In this document: one piece after another, positions 9,088 through 18,088 of the stretch
Layout: the number at the start of each line of letters is the position of its first letter
Numbering within the stretch: position 1 is the stretch's first letter
Source: Skermanella rosea
GTDB taxonomy: Bacteria > Pseudomonadota > Alphaproteobacteria > Azospirillales > Azospirillaceae
Direction of reading: 5' to 3'
Assembly (NCBI RefSeq): GCF_016806835.2
Contig: NZ_CP086113.1
Coordinates: forward strand, 372,001 to 436,000
Length of the DNA: 64,000 bases
Position numbers and translations under genes: made by a program
The notes under the pieces: model-generated
The model's database searches: none
Told to the model about the DNA's origin: nothing
The model's input: the letters and a program-made list of their open reading frames with translations, nothing else

Positions 9088-10536
9088 CTACTCGGGCACG
9101 CCGGCTTTCCTGAGTCCTTCGATGAACACGTCGCGGTGGGCGAACTTGCCCAGGTTTCGGCGGAGCACGCTCAGGCAGAGGGGTGGACCCACCCTGTTTC
9201 GGATCTCGATGAACTCCCGGGCCTCGTCCAGCAGGCCCAGGTGGCCGCAGCAGCTGATCAGGGTGTTGTAGTGCCCGGAATATTCCGCGAAGGAGGAGAC
9301 CGAGGCCCGCAGGAAGGGCAGCGCCTCTTCGAAATGCTGCGCCCCCAGGAGCGCCAGGCCATGGATCGCCGTGTACAGCCCGGAGAAGCCGTCGAGCGGG
9401 CTCATGCGCAGCGCACGGCCGGTCTCGGCGATCGCCTCGTCGAAATGGCCCGCCCTCAGGAGCGCCCACCCCAGGGCCGTGCGGCCGAGCGCGAAGCTCG
9501 GGTGGAGGCCGAGCGCTGTCCGGAGCTCCCCCAGGGCCCGCTCGTGCTGGCCCGCCGTGCTGAGGCACAGCCCCGAGACCATCCGGGCCCACGGATCGCT
9601 GGGGTCGAGGGAAAGCGCATCCTGGGCATGCCCGGCCGCCTGACGGTAGCCCTCGCGTGCGTCGGGAAACCAGTAGCAGAGCGCCGCCCACCACAGCGCC
9701 CAGCTCAGCAGCGCGTGGGCGCGGGCATAGCCCGGCTCGATCGCGATGGCATGGCGCAGCAGGGCCTGGGCGTCCTCGTTCTGCCGGCGCCCCACCCGGT
9801 TGATCAGGCCCATGGCCCGCACGACCAGCCCCCAGGCGTCGATGCTTTCCGGCGGCCTGCTGGAGACCCGGAACCCCTCCTCGGCGTAGAGGTGGGGCTC
9901 CACCGCGGCGACCACGCGCTCCGTGATGTCGTCCTGGACCGCGAAGATGTCCTGGAGGTCGCGGTCGTACCGCTCCGCCCAGATGTGCTTTCCCGTCTCG
10001 GCGTCGACCAGCTGGCCGGTGATGCGGATGCGCGGGCCCGCCGTCCTGACGCTCCCCTCCAGGACGTAGCGCACCCCGAGGTCCCGGGCGACCTGCCGGA
10101 CGTCGGCCGGCCTGCCCTTGTAGACGAAGGAGGAGTTGCGGGAGATGACGAACAGCCAGCGCAGGCGCGCCAGCGCCGTGATGATGTCCTCGGTGATGCC
10201 GTCGGCGAGATATTCCTGCTCGGGATCGCAGCTCATGTTGGCGAAGGGCAGGACCGCGATGGAAGGCTTGCCGTGGATCGTCGCCTCGCCGGGACCCGCG
10301 GCCGGTGCCGCGTCCCTGGCCGGCGGCTCGTCCCGATCGGGGCCGCCCGTTCGGCGAAACGACAGTTTCGTGTGGTTTTCGACGATGGAGAGCGTCTTGT
10401 CGGAGAACAAACCTATCAGCAGCTTGTCGACCGTGGATTTTCCCAGCCTCGTCTTGAAGGCGAACTGCTCTCGCGACAGCCTTTCACGGGCAAGATAGTC
10501 CCTGATCGTCGCTGCGATACGCTTCTTGTCTTCCAA
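9088..10536 (-). CDS. Regulator-like protein: N-terminal HTH, TolB/FlgO-like domain, TPR repeats
   Basis: This 482-residue protein has three parts. Residues about 1–50 form a helix-turn-helix-like segment (SREQFAFKTRLGKSTVDKLL). Residues about 90–210 form a TolB/FlgO-like domain beginning PSIAVLPFANMS and containing YVLEGSVR, often found fused to cyclase or winged-helix modules. The remainder consists of tetratricopeptide helices (repeats around YARAHALLSWALWW and PSFALGRTALGWALLRAGH). The start chosen is TTG at 10536, because GGAGGG lies six bases upstream and homologues of this class begin at the equivalent residue. An ATG at 10590 would place the start inside a palindromic operator-like site. 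It is divergent from the methyltransferase/cyclase pair and is the natural candidate for their regulator; this is inference. Confidence 0.75.
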   Translation of the reverse strand: MEDKKRIAATIRDYLARERLSREQFAFKTRLGKSTVDKLLIGLFSDKTLSIVENHTKLSFRRTGGPDRDEPPARDAAPAAGPGEATIHGKPSIAVLPFANMSCDPEQEYLADGITEDIITALARLRWLFVISRNSSFVYKGRPADVRQVARDLGVRYVLEGSVRTAGPRIRITGQLVDAETGKHIWAERYDRDLQDIFAVQDDITERVVAAVEPHLYAEEGFRVSSRPPESIDAWGLVVRAMGLINRVGRRQNEDAQALLRHAIAIEPGYARAHALLSWALWWAALCYWFPDAREGYRQAAGHAQDALSLDPSDPWARMVSGLCLSTAGQHERALGELRTALGLHPSFALGRTALGWALLRAGHFDEAIAETGRALRMSPLDGFSGLYTAIHGLALLGAQHFEEALPFLRASVSSFAEYSGHYNTLISCCGHLGLLDEAREFIEIRNRVGPPLCLSVLRRNLGKFAHRDVFIEGLRKAGVPE

Positions 10537-10542
10537 ACCCCG

Positions 10543-10548
10543 CCCTCC
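10543..10548 (-). promoter_or_regulatory. Ribosome binding site supporting a TTG start
   Basis: On the minus strand the sequence reads GGAGGG, ending six bases before TTG 10536. It is the only strong Shine–Dalgarno match near the N-terminal HTH domain, and it decides the start of the regulator gene. Confidence 0.6.
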
Positions 10549-10589
10549 GTCGTCCGCAGAGGTCGCCCCTTCCGGAAAGATGCGGGCCA

Positions 10590-10621
10590 TTATCCGGAAA
10601 ATCCAGGCATATTCCGGATAA
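10590..10621. promoter_or_regulatory. Operator-like inverted repeat in a divergent promoter region
   Basis: The arms TTATCCGGAA (10590–10599) and TTCCGGATAA (10612–10621) are perfect reverse complements separated by 12 bp. The TTCCGGAA core recurs as a self-palindrome at 10570–10577. Three related sites in the 213-bp spacer between divergent genes look like binding sites for a dimeric transcription factor, perhaps the adjacent HTH protein. No protein–site link can be proved from sequence. Confidence 0.45.
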
Positions 10622-10749
10622 ACCCGCGGAAACGAAACAAGCGTACAAGGAGGCTGTCCCTGGCCCCGGGAGCGGCAGACCGGCTCCGCAGGGGAAGCCG
10701 GGATTTCGCCCGCCGCACCGTGACGCTCTTGGACATGGAGGAGGAGAGG

Positions 10750-11832
10750 ATGGCAAGCCTGATCGAAGCCGCCGGCCCGGAAACTTTTCCCGGCCGGCCG
10801 ATGACTGCCGAGCCGGAGCCGCCCTCGCCGGCTCCACTGATGGCTCTCTCCACCGGCTTCTGGGGCTTCAAGACCCTGGCCGCAGCCCATGAGCTGGATC
10901 TCTTCACCCGGCTGGCCGGCGGGGCGAGCACGACATGCCTGGAACTCGCCGAGGCGCTCGGGATATGTCACCGTCCGGCGGAAATGCTGCTGACCGGGTG
11001 CGCGGCCCTCAGCCTCCTGGAGAAGCGCGGCGGCCGATACCGTAACGCCCCGATCAGCGAGGCCTATCTCGTGCGCGGCAAGCCCGATTATTTCGGCGGC
11101 TGGATCGAGATGGCCGACAAGCGGCTTTATGCCGGCTGGGGCAAGCTCGCCGAGGCGATCCGCACGAACCGGCCGACGACGTGGGATCCGGCCGTGCAGG
11201 CCTCGATCTTCGACGCCGAGGACCCGACGATGCTGGCCCTCTTCTGGGAGGCGATGCACGCGCTCTCGACCATGACCGCGCGCCGGCTCGGGGAGGCGTT
11301 GGACCTCGGCCGCTTCCGGCATCTCCTGGATATCGGCGGCGGGTCCGGCGCCTACGACATCGAGCTCTGCCGGCGCTATCCCCATCTTCGGGCGACCGTG
11401 TTCGACCTGCCCCACGTGACCGCGATCGCCGCCGGGAAGATCGCGCTGGCCGGGCTGGGCGGGAGGATCGGGACGGTTCCGGGCGATTTCTTCGGCACGG
11501 CTCCGTTCCCCGGCGGCCACGACGTCCACCTGCTCTCGATGATCCTGCACGACTGGAGCGAGGAGAAGGACCGGGCGCTGCTGCGCCGGTCCTTCGAGGC
11601 GCTGCCGAGCGGCGGCCTGGCCGTGATCAGCGAGCTTCTGGTCAACGACGACAAGACCGGCCCGGCCCCGGCCGCGCTGATGAGCCTGAACATGCTGATC
11701 GAGACGGAAGGGCGGAACTACACGCCGTCCGAATACGCGGGGTGGATGGAGGATGCCGGTTTTCGCGACGTAGAGACCGTCTGGTTCGACGCGCCGGGTG
11801 CCAACGGCGCGGTCGTCGGCCGCAAGCCCTAG
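10750..11832 (+). CDS. SAM-dependent O-methyltransferase with dimerisation domain
   Basis: This protein of about 360 residues has the layout of plant-type and antibiotic-type O-methyltransferases (family 2). There is an N-terminal winged-helix dimerisation region (about 35–115, with GFWGFKTLAAAHELDLF), then a Rossmann SAM-binding domain with motif LLDIGGGSGAYDIELCRRYP (about 193–213), an ATVFDLPHV acidic strand, and a catalytic region HDVHLLSMILHDWSEE in which the histidine–aspartate pair matches the family's general base region. The substrate, probably a phenolic or enol hydroxyl, is unknown. ATG 10750 is preceded by GAGGAGAGG; ATG 10735 is an in-frame alternative. It is 42 bp upstream of the cyclase gene and probably cotranscribed with it. 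Confidence 0.85.
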   Translation: MASLIEAAGPETFPGRPMTAEPEPPSPAPLMALSTGFWGFKTLAAAHELDLFTRLAGGASTTCLELAEALGICHRPAEMLLTGCAALSLLEKRGGRYRNAPISEAYLVRGKPDYFGGWIEMADKRLYAGWGKLAEAIRTNRPTTWDPAVQASIFDAEDPTMLALFWEAMHALSTMTARRLGEALDLGRFRHLLDIGGGSGAYDIELCRRYPHLRATVFDLPHVTAIAAGKIALAGLGGRIGTVPGDFFGTAPFPGGHDVHLLSMILHDWSEEKDRALLRRSFEALPSGGLAVISELLVNDDKTGPAPAALMSLNMLIETEGRNYTPSEYAGWMEDAGFRDVETVWFDAPGANGAVVGRKP

Positions 11833-11874
11833 ACCGGCGCGGGCCGGGCGGGCCATCGAACGAAGGAGGATGCG

Positions 11875-13953
11875 ATGAGGCTGGGGATCCAAAGCACGCT
11901 GCTGTACGCCAACGTCGCCCTGATGGCCTGCTCGCTGTCGGCCGTCTCGGCGGTGGTGCTCCTCCGTCATCTCGCCGTCGTCCGGACCGTCGCGGATCGT
12001 GAGATCGAGCAGGTCGCCAACGACGTGGAACACCGGGTTTCCCGGTTCCTGGAGAACGGCCCCGCCGTCCTGAACAGGGTCAAGTACTTCGTCGAACACC
12101 AGGATGCGGTGCCGGGCGACATCGGGCGCGTGACGGACTACCTGGCGTCGGAGGCCCGGGCGAGCCCGACGTTGACCTGGGTGAGCGTCAGCAGCGCCGG
12201 AACGGGGGAGTTCCTGGGCGTGACCCGGCGTGACGGCACGTTCGTCCTCAACCGGTCCGACCCGACGGTCGACGGCGGGATCGCCCGTGAATGGGAATTG
12301 CGCCCCGACGGGACGCGGGTCCCCTTGGAGACCGGACCGGGAGTGCCGTACGACCCCCGCGGCAAGGCGTGGTTCGCCCTCGGTATCGACGCGGACGAGC
12401 CGCGCTGGACGGATGCCTACGAGTTCGCCGAGGGCAGGCCGGGCATCTCGGCGGTGGTCGGCCTGAGGCATCCCGGGACGGGCAGGGCGGCGGGCGTCGC
12501 GACGGCGGATTTCCATCTCAGCGGGATCGAGAGTTTCCTGGCCGACCTGCGGGTCGGGACCGGCGGGCGCGCCGTGATCTTGGCACCCGGGTCCGCCGCC
12601 GGGTCCCCGGAGGAGTCCCTCGTTCTCGGCGCCGGGTCCGGTTTTCCGGAAGAGCTGCGCGCGGCGCTTACGGCCGTCGCCGGGCAGGGCGCGGGGGAGG
12701 CAGACCCGCCCCGGCAATCCGCGGACCGTTCCGGCGGCCGGTTCCGTGCCACGGCCGGCGGGGTCATCGTCGACGGCCGAACCCTCGCCGTCGGCGGCGG
12801 ACTGCACTGGCAACTCCTGGTCATGCTGCCGCTCGCCGACGTCGAAGCCCCGATGTGGTCCGTCACGGCGGCGGTCCTGGTGACCGCCTGCCTCTTCCTG
12901 GCGGTCGGCATCGTCGCCGCGACCGTGATCGCCTGCGCCATCTCCAGGCCGATCCGCCTGATGAGCCGGGATCTCGCGGCGATCGGCGACCTGCACTTCG
13001 CGCGCACCAGGCCGGTCCGCTCCTCGATCCGCGAGATCGACGCCATGGCGTGCTCGCTGGTGCGCATGAAGGCCGCCCTGCGGTCCTTCTCGACCTACGT
13101 GCCGGTCGACGTCGTCCGGCGCGTCCTGACGAGCGGCCAAGCGGCCGAGCCCGGCGGCGAACTGCGCGTGCTGACCGTCCTGGTCTCGGACCTGGCCGGC
13201 TTCACCGGGATCGCGGAAGGCATGCCGCCGGGGAAGCTGGTGGGATACCTGGGCAGGTATTTCGGCATCCTGGAGCGGGCCGTCCACGATGCCGGCGGCA
13301 TCGTGGACAAGTTCGTGGGGGACGGCATGCTGGCCTTCTTCGATGCCCCGGCCCGCGTCGGCGGTCACGCCGCCCAGGCGTGCGAGGCGGCGCTCGACGC
13401 GCAGCGTTCCCTCGGGCGGCTTGCCAAGGTGGCCGGCGATGCGCCGCCCCACACGCGCATCGGCTTGGCCGCCGGGGAAGTCCTGGTCGGCAATATCGGG
13501 ACGGCGCAGCGCCTGTCCTATACGGTGATCGGGGACGCGGTGAACCTGGCGTCCCGGCTGGAGATGCTGAACAAGGCCTACGGGACCGCCATCCTGGCGT
13601 CGGGCGAGGTTCGGCGGGTCGCCGGCAGCGGCTTCGAATGGCGCCACCTCGACCGGGTGACGGTTCCAGGACGGTCCGAACCTGTGGAACTGTACGAGTT
13701 GCTGGGCCGAAAAGGGGAAGTCGCCGCCACGGCGCTCTTGGTCCGGGATCTCCACGAGGCGGCGTTGGGGGATCTGGTGGCCGGCCGGTTCGACGAGGCC
13801 GCGCGGGGCTTCCGCGCCCTCCTCGGCAAGGCGCCCGACGACCGCCCGGCCCGCTACCTGCTGGAACACACCGTGCGGATGGGGGCGGAACTTGCCGTTT
13901 CGGGACCGTCACGGGACTGGCGGGGCGTACATGTCCACCGGTCTAAGATGTGA
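11875..13953 (+). CDS. Membrane-bound adenylate/guanylate cyclase with Cache-type sensor
   Basis: This 692-residue protein begins with a transmembrane helix (about 9–32), followed by a large extracytoplasmic sensor region (about 33–325) with the Cache-like DPRGKAWFALG segment. A second membrane helix (about 332–357) leads to a HAMP-like linker with SRPIRLMSRDL, and then to a class III nucleotide cyclase domain (about 425–600). Metal-binding aspartates are visible in VSDLAGFTGIAE and VGDGMLAFFD, and the catalytic asparagine/arginine region is VIGDAVNLASRLE. It should make cAMP or cGMP in the cytoplasm in response to an external ligand. GAAGGAGG five bases upstream fixes the start. About 80 residues after the catalytic domain resemble a short helical repeat. 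Confidence 0.92.
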   Translation: MRLGIQSTLLYANVALMACSLSAVSAVVLLRHLAVVRTVADREIEQVANDVEHRVSRFLENGPAVLNRVKYFVEHQDAVPGDIGRVTDYLASEARASPTLTWVSVSSAGTGEFLGVTRRDGTFVLNRSDPTVDGGIAREWELRPDGTRVPLETGPGVPYDPRGKAWFALGIDADEPRWTDAYEFAEGRPGISAVVGLRHPGTGRAAGVATADFHLSGIESFLADLRVGTGGRAVILAPGSAAGSPEESLVLGAGSGFPEELRAALTAVAGQGAGEADPPRQSADRSGGRFRATAGGVIVDGRTLAVGGGLHWQLLVMLPLADVEAPMWSVTAAVLVTACLFLAVGIVAATVIACAISRPIRLMSRDLAAIGDLHFARTRPVRSSIREIDAMACSLVRMKAALRSFSTYVPVDVVRRVLTSGQAAEPGGELRVLTVLVSDLAGFTGIAEGMPPGKLVGYLGRYFGILERAVHDAGGIVDKFVGDGMLAFFDAPARVGGHAAQACEAALDAQRSLGRLAKVAGDAPPHTRIGLAAGEVLVGNIGTAQRLSYTVIGDAVNLASRLEMLNKAYGTAILASGEVRRVAGSGFEWRHLDRVTVPGRSEPVELYELLGRKGEVAATALLVRDLHEAALGDLVAGRFDEAARGFRALLGKAPDDRPARYLLEHTVRMGAELAVSGPSRDWRGVHVHRSKM

Positions 13954-13997
13954 GCGGGACGGCGCCGTCGAAGCGTAAACGGGAGTGACGGGCCTTT

Positions 13998-15512
13998 TCA
14001 GCTTCTCAGGTCCTGGCAGCCTTGCCACGATGCGGCAGTTCCGATCAATCGGCCACCTTGCTCATATCCGGTTTCTCCCTGCCACCCGGACCAGTCCAGT
14101 TCACGGCCGCCGATCATCCACCACGCCTGGCCGGCATTGGACACGATCCAGATGTTGCCCTCCCAATCGTTGTCGAAGGTGGCGGGATCGGGCGTGTCGT
14201 GGTCGGCGACGAAACCGCTGTGCCCGTCGGGTCCGTGATGGATGATGCGATTGTTGTGGATACGGTTGCGGTCGGTCAGGTAAGGCCCTTGACGATCGCT
14301 CACCCGCTCCTGATAGATCAGGCCGATTCCGTTGCCGCCGTCCCGGTCTGTCTCTATGCAGTTTCCGGTGACCTCCACGCCGGAACTGTTTTGCACGAGG
14401 ATCTGGCTTCCCCAGAGCCACGTGAAATCAGCGCTGCCATTGCCGGCCACGACGTTGTCAGCGACTACGGCATCGTAGGAGATCTCGTATTGGATTCCGA
14501 TGGACTCATTGTTCCGGACGGTATTGTTCCGGATTATCGTCCCCTTCATGTCGATGTCGCCCCAAAGGCCAGGCCCGGCGTTGTGATGCACGTCGTTACC
14601 GTCGATGACGACTCCGTAGGACTTGACGATCTTCAGTCCGCCCGCTTCCCAGGCGGGGTCAAATCCGGCGAAATTGTTGCGGGCGATCTCGACCCCCTCG
14701 ATCCGGGCCCCGTGTGCGGCGGCGCCGTTGATGCCGGACTGGCCGTTGTCGATCGCGGCGCCACCGACGATCACGGATCCGGTATTCAAGACGATGCCCA
14801 CGCCGTGGTTCCATCGGACGACCGTGTCGCGAATGGTCCAACGACGCCCGTCATGGCCGTGGATCGCTCCGAACTGGGCCATGGAAGCGTAACGCTCCAC
14901 TACCAAGCCTTCTATGACGATATCTTCGGCATGTCCGTGGAAGGCTGCCGGCTGGGTCGACATCTCGACCTGGAATGGCGCCGGATCGATCGAGAGGTAG
15001 GCTGTCCGCGCGACGGGATCGAGATACCAAGTGCCGGCGGTGACCTCCGCCAGGTTCGCCACGCGTCTGTAGACGACGTCGCCGACGAAAATGTCTTCCC
15101 GCCAAGTGCAGAGATCGCCGTCGTCGAGGCATCTGCCCGCCCTCGGCAGTGGCTCCGGCAGGCCTTCGTGGCGCCAGTAGCGTCCGGTCCGCGTCCACTC
15201 CGACAGAACTGTCGCGCCGTTGAGAACGGCTCCCGGTTCCCCGAGGAATTCCTGCCGATCCTTCGCCTTGATCATTTGTCCACGATACAATCCCGGCGAG
15301 AGACGGAACACCGTGCCCTCGGGGTGCGCCTCAACGGCGGCCTGGAGGTCGTCCTGCTGACTCAATCTCACCTCGGCAGCAGCGGCGTTCCGCCGGCTCT
15401 CGCAGGCCGGAAGCAAGGAGAGAATCCAGAAGGCAGTCAAGAGGGACAAGGGGATGCGTCGTATCACGGGGGCAACTCTCGAATTGACCATAGCCAAGAC
15501 TGTCGCTCCCAA
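13998..15512 (-). CDS. Predicted lipoprotein with right-handed parallel beta-helix
   Basis: This 504-residue protein begins with a basic N-terminus and a hydrophobic stretch ending in LLPAC, a plausible lipobox (cysteine about residue 37). ATG 15491 would give a shorter signal. From about residue 190 onward it shows repeated strand-turn patterns with asparagine ladders (IVIEGLVVERY, WTIRDTVVRWN, VVIDGNDVHHN, TIIRNNTVRNN, VVADNVVAGNG, VEVTGNCIETD), as in pectate-lyase-like beta-helices. Such folds bind or cleave acidic polysaccharides. The catalytic residues are not recognised, so lyase, epimerase and structural roles all remain open. It is divergent from the RTX beta-helix gene and next to an exopolysaccharide locus, suggesting polymer trimming or surface attachment. 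Confidence 0.75.
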   Translation of the reverse strand: MGATVLAMVNSRVAPVIRRIPLSLLTAFWILSLLPACESRRNAAAAEVRLSQQDDLQAAVEAHPEGTVFRLSPGLYRGQMIKAKDRQEFLGEPGAVLNGATVLSEWTRTGRYWRHEGLPEPLPRAGRCLDDGDLCTWREDIFVGDVVYRRVANLAEVTAGTWYLDPVARTAYLSIDPAPFQVEMSTQPAAFHGHAEDIVIEGLVVERYASMAQFGAIHGHDGRRWTIRDTVVRWNHGVGIVLNTGSVIVGGAAIDNGQSGINGAAAHGARIEGVEIARNNFAGFDPAWEAGGLKIVKSYGVVIDGNDVHHNAGPGLWGDIDMKGTIIRNNTVRNNESIGIQYEISYDAVVADNVVAGNGSADFTWLWGSQILVQNSSGVEVTGNCIETDRDGGNGIGLIYQERVSDRQGPYLTDRNRIHNNRIIHHGPDGHSGFVADHDTPDPATFDNDWEGNIWIVSNAGQAWWMIGGRELDWSGWQGETGYEQGGRLIGTAASWQGCQDLRS

Positions 15513-15802
15513 GCACTGGCCGCCCGCGGACCATCCGCGCTTAGGCTACGCTGCCCAAAATCGGAAATGAACATTTTGATATCATCCTGAGGCAACTGAA
15601 AGACAAAGTTTAAGCGCAAAAAAGTATAAGCAAAACCCAAAATTAGCACTCCACCAACACCATCAAAAGGGCTAGATCCTGGACGCGCAGACGTGCCTGC
15701 GCTGAATTATCATTAACTTTTAAGAAAGGCGCCTTCATCCGATCAGATGGCCCTAACGGGCCACGGGCCCCGTACTGACCGGGATGGCTGGTGAGATTAC
15801 CT

Positions 15803-17857
15803 ATGGCGACAACTTCCGCATTCTATGTTGCGACGAACGGCAATGACTCCTGGTCCGGCCGCTTTGCCCAACCTCTCGCGGACGGGTCCGACGGACCTTT
15901 CGCTACCCTGGGCCGAGCCCGTGACGGCATGCGTTCGGATTCTGCGACCAACACCACCTATGTGCGCGAGGGAACCTACTCCCAGAAGACCCCTCTGGTT
16001 CTGACCGCGGTGGACTCCGGCCATACGTTCCAGGCATACGGCACCGAGAAGCCGATCGTCCGCGGCGGTACGGGAGTGACGAAACTGGTCGATATCCAGG
16101 AGACCAGGGACATCACGATCAAGGGAATCACGTTCCGGGATACCGTCACCTATGACAACAACGATGTATCGGCCGCCATCGTCGTCGACGAAAGCAGCGG
16201 GATCAAGTTGATCCAGAATACCTTTCTGGATGTCGGCCGGGCCGTGATGCTCGATGGCGATAGTCACCATAACACCATCGACGGCAACAGGGTGTCCCGT
16301 GCTGCCTCGACCGGTATCGATCTCACGCCGGAAAGTCACGAGAACACCGTCATCAACAATCACCTTTCGGATATCGGACTTCTCATCCACGAAGGCGGAG
16401 CGATCAACCTGCTCGAAACCTGGGGAAATCGCGTTGCGCACAATCTGATCGAGAGGACATCCCATGCCGGCATCGGTGATTGGGGCGGAGACAGCAGCGT
16501 CAAGTCCGGCGGAAATACCATCGAGTATAACGAGATCCGCGACACCAACCGCAATATGGACGACACGGGAGCTATCTATACGTACAGTGGCGAGGATTGG
16601 AACCATCTGGGAAATACGATCCGCTACAACGAGATCTACAATACCGGAGGCGTGAGCCCCGGCACTGCCGGCAGGGCCTGGTCCTTCGGCATCTATCTGG
16701 ATGAATATCACAGCGGCAACACCGTCACGGGCAACTTCGTATCAGGTTCGGGGGCCGGCGGCCTCTATATCCATGGCGGTTCGAACAATACCGCAACGAA
16801 CAATATCTTCCTGGGCGCCGATCACCATCACCAAGTCCTGCTCCAGGAAGTGGAACTCCGCCCGATGCAGAATCTCAAGATCTCGGGGAATATCATCCAG
16901 GTGCCAGCGGACGGCGGCCAACCGCTCGATCTGGATACCGCCGTCACCCCGCCGTCCTCGATCACGAACAATCTCTATTGGAACCCTGAGGGCAAGGTTA
17001 TCGAGATAGCCGACCGTTCCTGGTCCCAGTGGCAGGCTGTCGGCGGTGACGTCGGCTCCCTGATCGGCAATCCCGATTTCGTCGCCTCCTCGTCCGGGAA
17101 CTACACCCTCGCCTCCGGCTCTGCCGCATTGTCGCTGGGCTTCGTCAATCTTCCGTTCTCCCGAATGGGTGTGCTCGCCGCAACGGGCAGCGCGGATGAA
17201 TCTCCGGACCCCGTGGCGCCCGTGCAATCTTTTCCGACCTATACTTCCGGTCAGTGGGTGACGACCCCGGCATCGACCGCGACCTATCTCGGCACTCCCT
17301 CCTCCGGAACGCTGTATGGTTCCTCCGGCAACGACCGGATCGGTGGCAGCGGCGGCGAAGACCGGCTGGTCGGTCGTTCCGGCCATGACACCTATATCGT
17401 GAACAGCAGCGGCGACCGGGTGGTCGAGTTGGCCGGGCAGGGCAACGATCAGGTGCTGCTCCGAAGCTCCACCTTCACGCTGCCCGCCCATGTCGAGAAC
17501 CTGAAAAGCGACTCGTCCGTCGCCAAGCGACTCACTGGCAACTCTCTCGACAACACCATCGTGGGCGGCTCGGGCGCCGACACGATCAACGGAGCCGGGG
17601 GGGCCGACAAGATGACGGGCGGCGCCGGAAACGACGTGTTCATCCTGACCAAGGGCAGCATTTCCGGAGACCTGATCACGGATTTCGCTGGCAACGGCAC
17701 TGGAGCGGGAGATGTCCTGAAGTTCTCCGGGTTCGGTTCCGGCGCTGCCTTGACCCATTCCGGAGACATCTGGAAAATCGACCATGACGGCGGTTCCGAG
17801 GTGTTCAAGCTGGTCGGCGTGACCGCGCTGGCGGCGGGAGATTACGTATTCTCCTGA
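15803..17857 (+). CDS. RTX-type secreted beta-helix protein (polysaccharide lyase/epimerase-like)
   Basis: This 684-residue protein has no classical signal peptide. Residues about 5–60 carry the YVATNGNDSWSG opening common in parallel beta-helix enzymes. Beta-helix coils follow to about residue 410 (ITIKGITFRD, NTIDGNRVSR, NTVINNHLSD, NTIEYNEIRDTN, NTVTGNFVSG). The C-terminal part (about 505–684) has glycine/aspartate nonapeptide repeats of the RTX calcium-binding type (GSSGNDRIGG, GGSGADTING, GGAGNDVFIL) and a hydrophobic end, which together direct type I secretion. It probably remodels an extracellular polymer outside the cell; the activity is inferred from the fold only. ATG 15803 follows GGTGAG and is preferred to GTG 15791. 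The upstream 290-bp spacer is AT-rich and probably holds divergent promoters. Confidence 0.85.
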   Translation: MATTSAFYVATNGNDSWSGRFAQPLADGSDGPFATLGRARDGMRSDSATNTTYVREGTYSQKTPLVLTAVDSGHTFQAYGTEKPIVRGGTGVTKLVDIQETRDITIKGITFRDTVTYDNNDVSAAIVVDESSGIKLIQNTFLDVGRAVMLDGDSHHNTIDGNRVSRAASTGIDLTPESHENTVINNHLSDIGLLIHEGGAINLLETWGNRVAHNLIERTSHAGIGDWGGDSSVKSGGNTIEYNEIRDTNRNMDDTGAIYTYSGEDWNHLGNTIRYNEIYNTGGVSPGTAGRAWSFGIYLDEYHSGNTVTGNFVSGSGAGGLYIHGGSNNTATNNIFLGADHHHQVLLQEVELRPMQNLKISGNIIQVPADGGQPLDLDTAVTPPSSITNNLYWNPEGKVIEIADRSWSQWQAVGGDVGSLIGNPDFVASSSGNYTLASGSAALSLGFVNLPFSRMGVLAATGSADESPDPVAPVQSFPTYTSGQWVTTPASTATYLGTPSSGTLYGSSGNDRIGGSGGEDRLVGRSGHDTYIVNSSGDRVVELAGQGNDQVLLRSSTFTLPAHVENLKSDSSVAKRLTGNSLDNTIVGGSGADTINGAGGADKMTGGAGNDVFILTKGSISGDLITDFAGNGTGAGDVLKFSGFGSGAALTHSGDIWKIDHDGGSEVFKLVGVTALAAGDYVFS

Positions 17858-17868
17858 GCCTGAGTGGT

Positions 17869-17890
17869 CGGGGAGGAGCGCAGCTCCCCG
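17869..17890 (+). terminator. Possible transcription terminator hairpin
   Basis: CGGGGAG (17869–17875) pairs with CTCCCCG (17884–17890) across an 8-base loop, 11 bases after the stop codon of the RTX beta-helix gene. No T-run follows, so intrinsic termination is not certain. Confidence 0.35.
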
Positions 17891-18088
17891 GGCGTACGCG
17901 ATTCTCCCTGCAGCCCGATCCATTCCTCTGCCCGTTCCTGCGCGGAAGCTGGCACCCTGCGGGATTTTCCCGCTTCATATGCCTCCCGGATGACCAGCAT
18001 GGTCATCCGGAAATCGGAAACCCGGCCGGTCGATGCTGTAGGCATCGATCGGATGGTTGATGCCGGAGCCATCGTAACGGTTTCGGTA

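Noticed and set aside
10591-13869. Very long minus-strand open frame continuing the regulator gene through the methyltransferase and cyclase genes
   Set aside because: It is antisense to two well-supported genes and shows no domains there; the real regulator starts at TTG 10536.
13958-13969. 12-bp palindrome GACGGCGCCGTC between convergent cyclase and beta-helix genes
   Set aside because: No loop or T-run; too short to claim as a terminator in such G+C-rich DNA.
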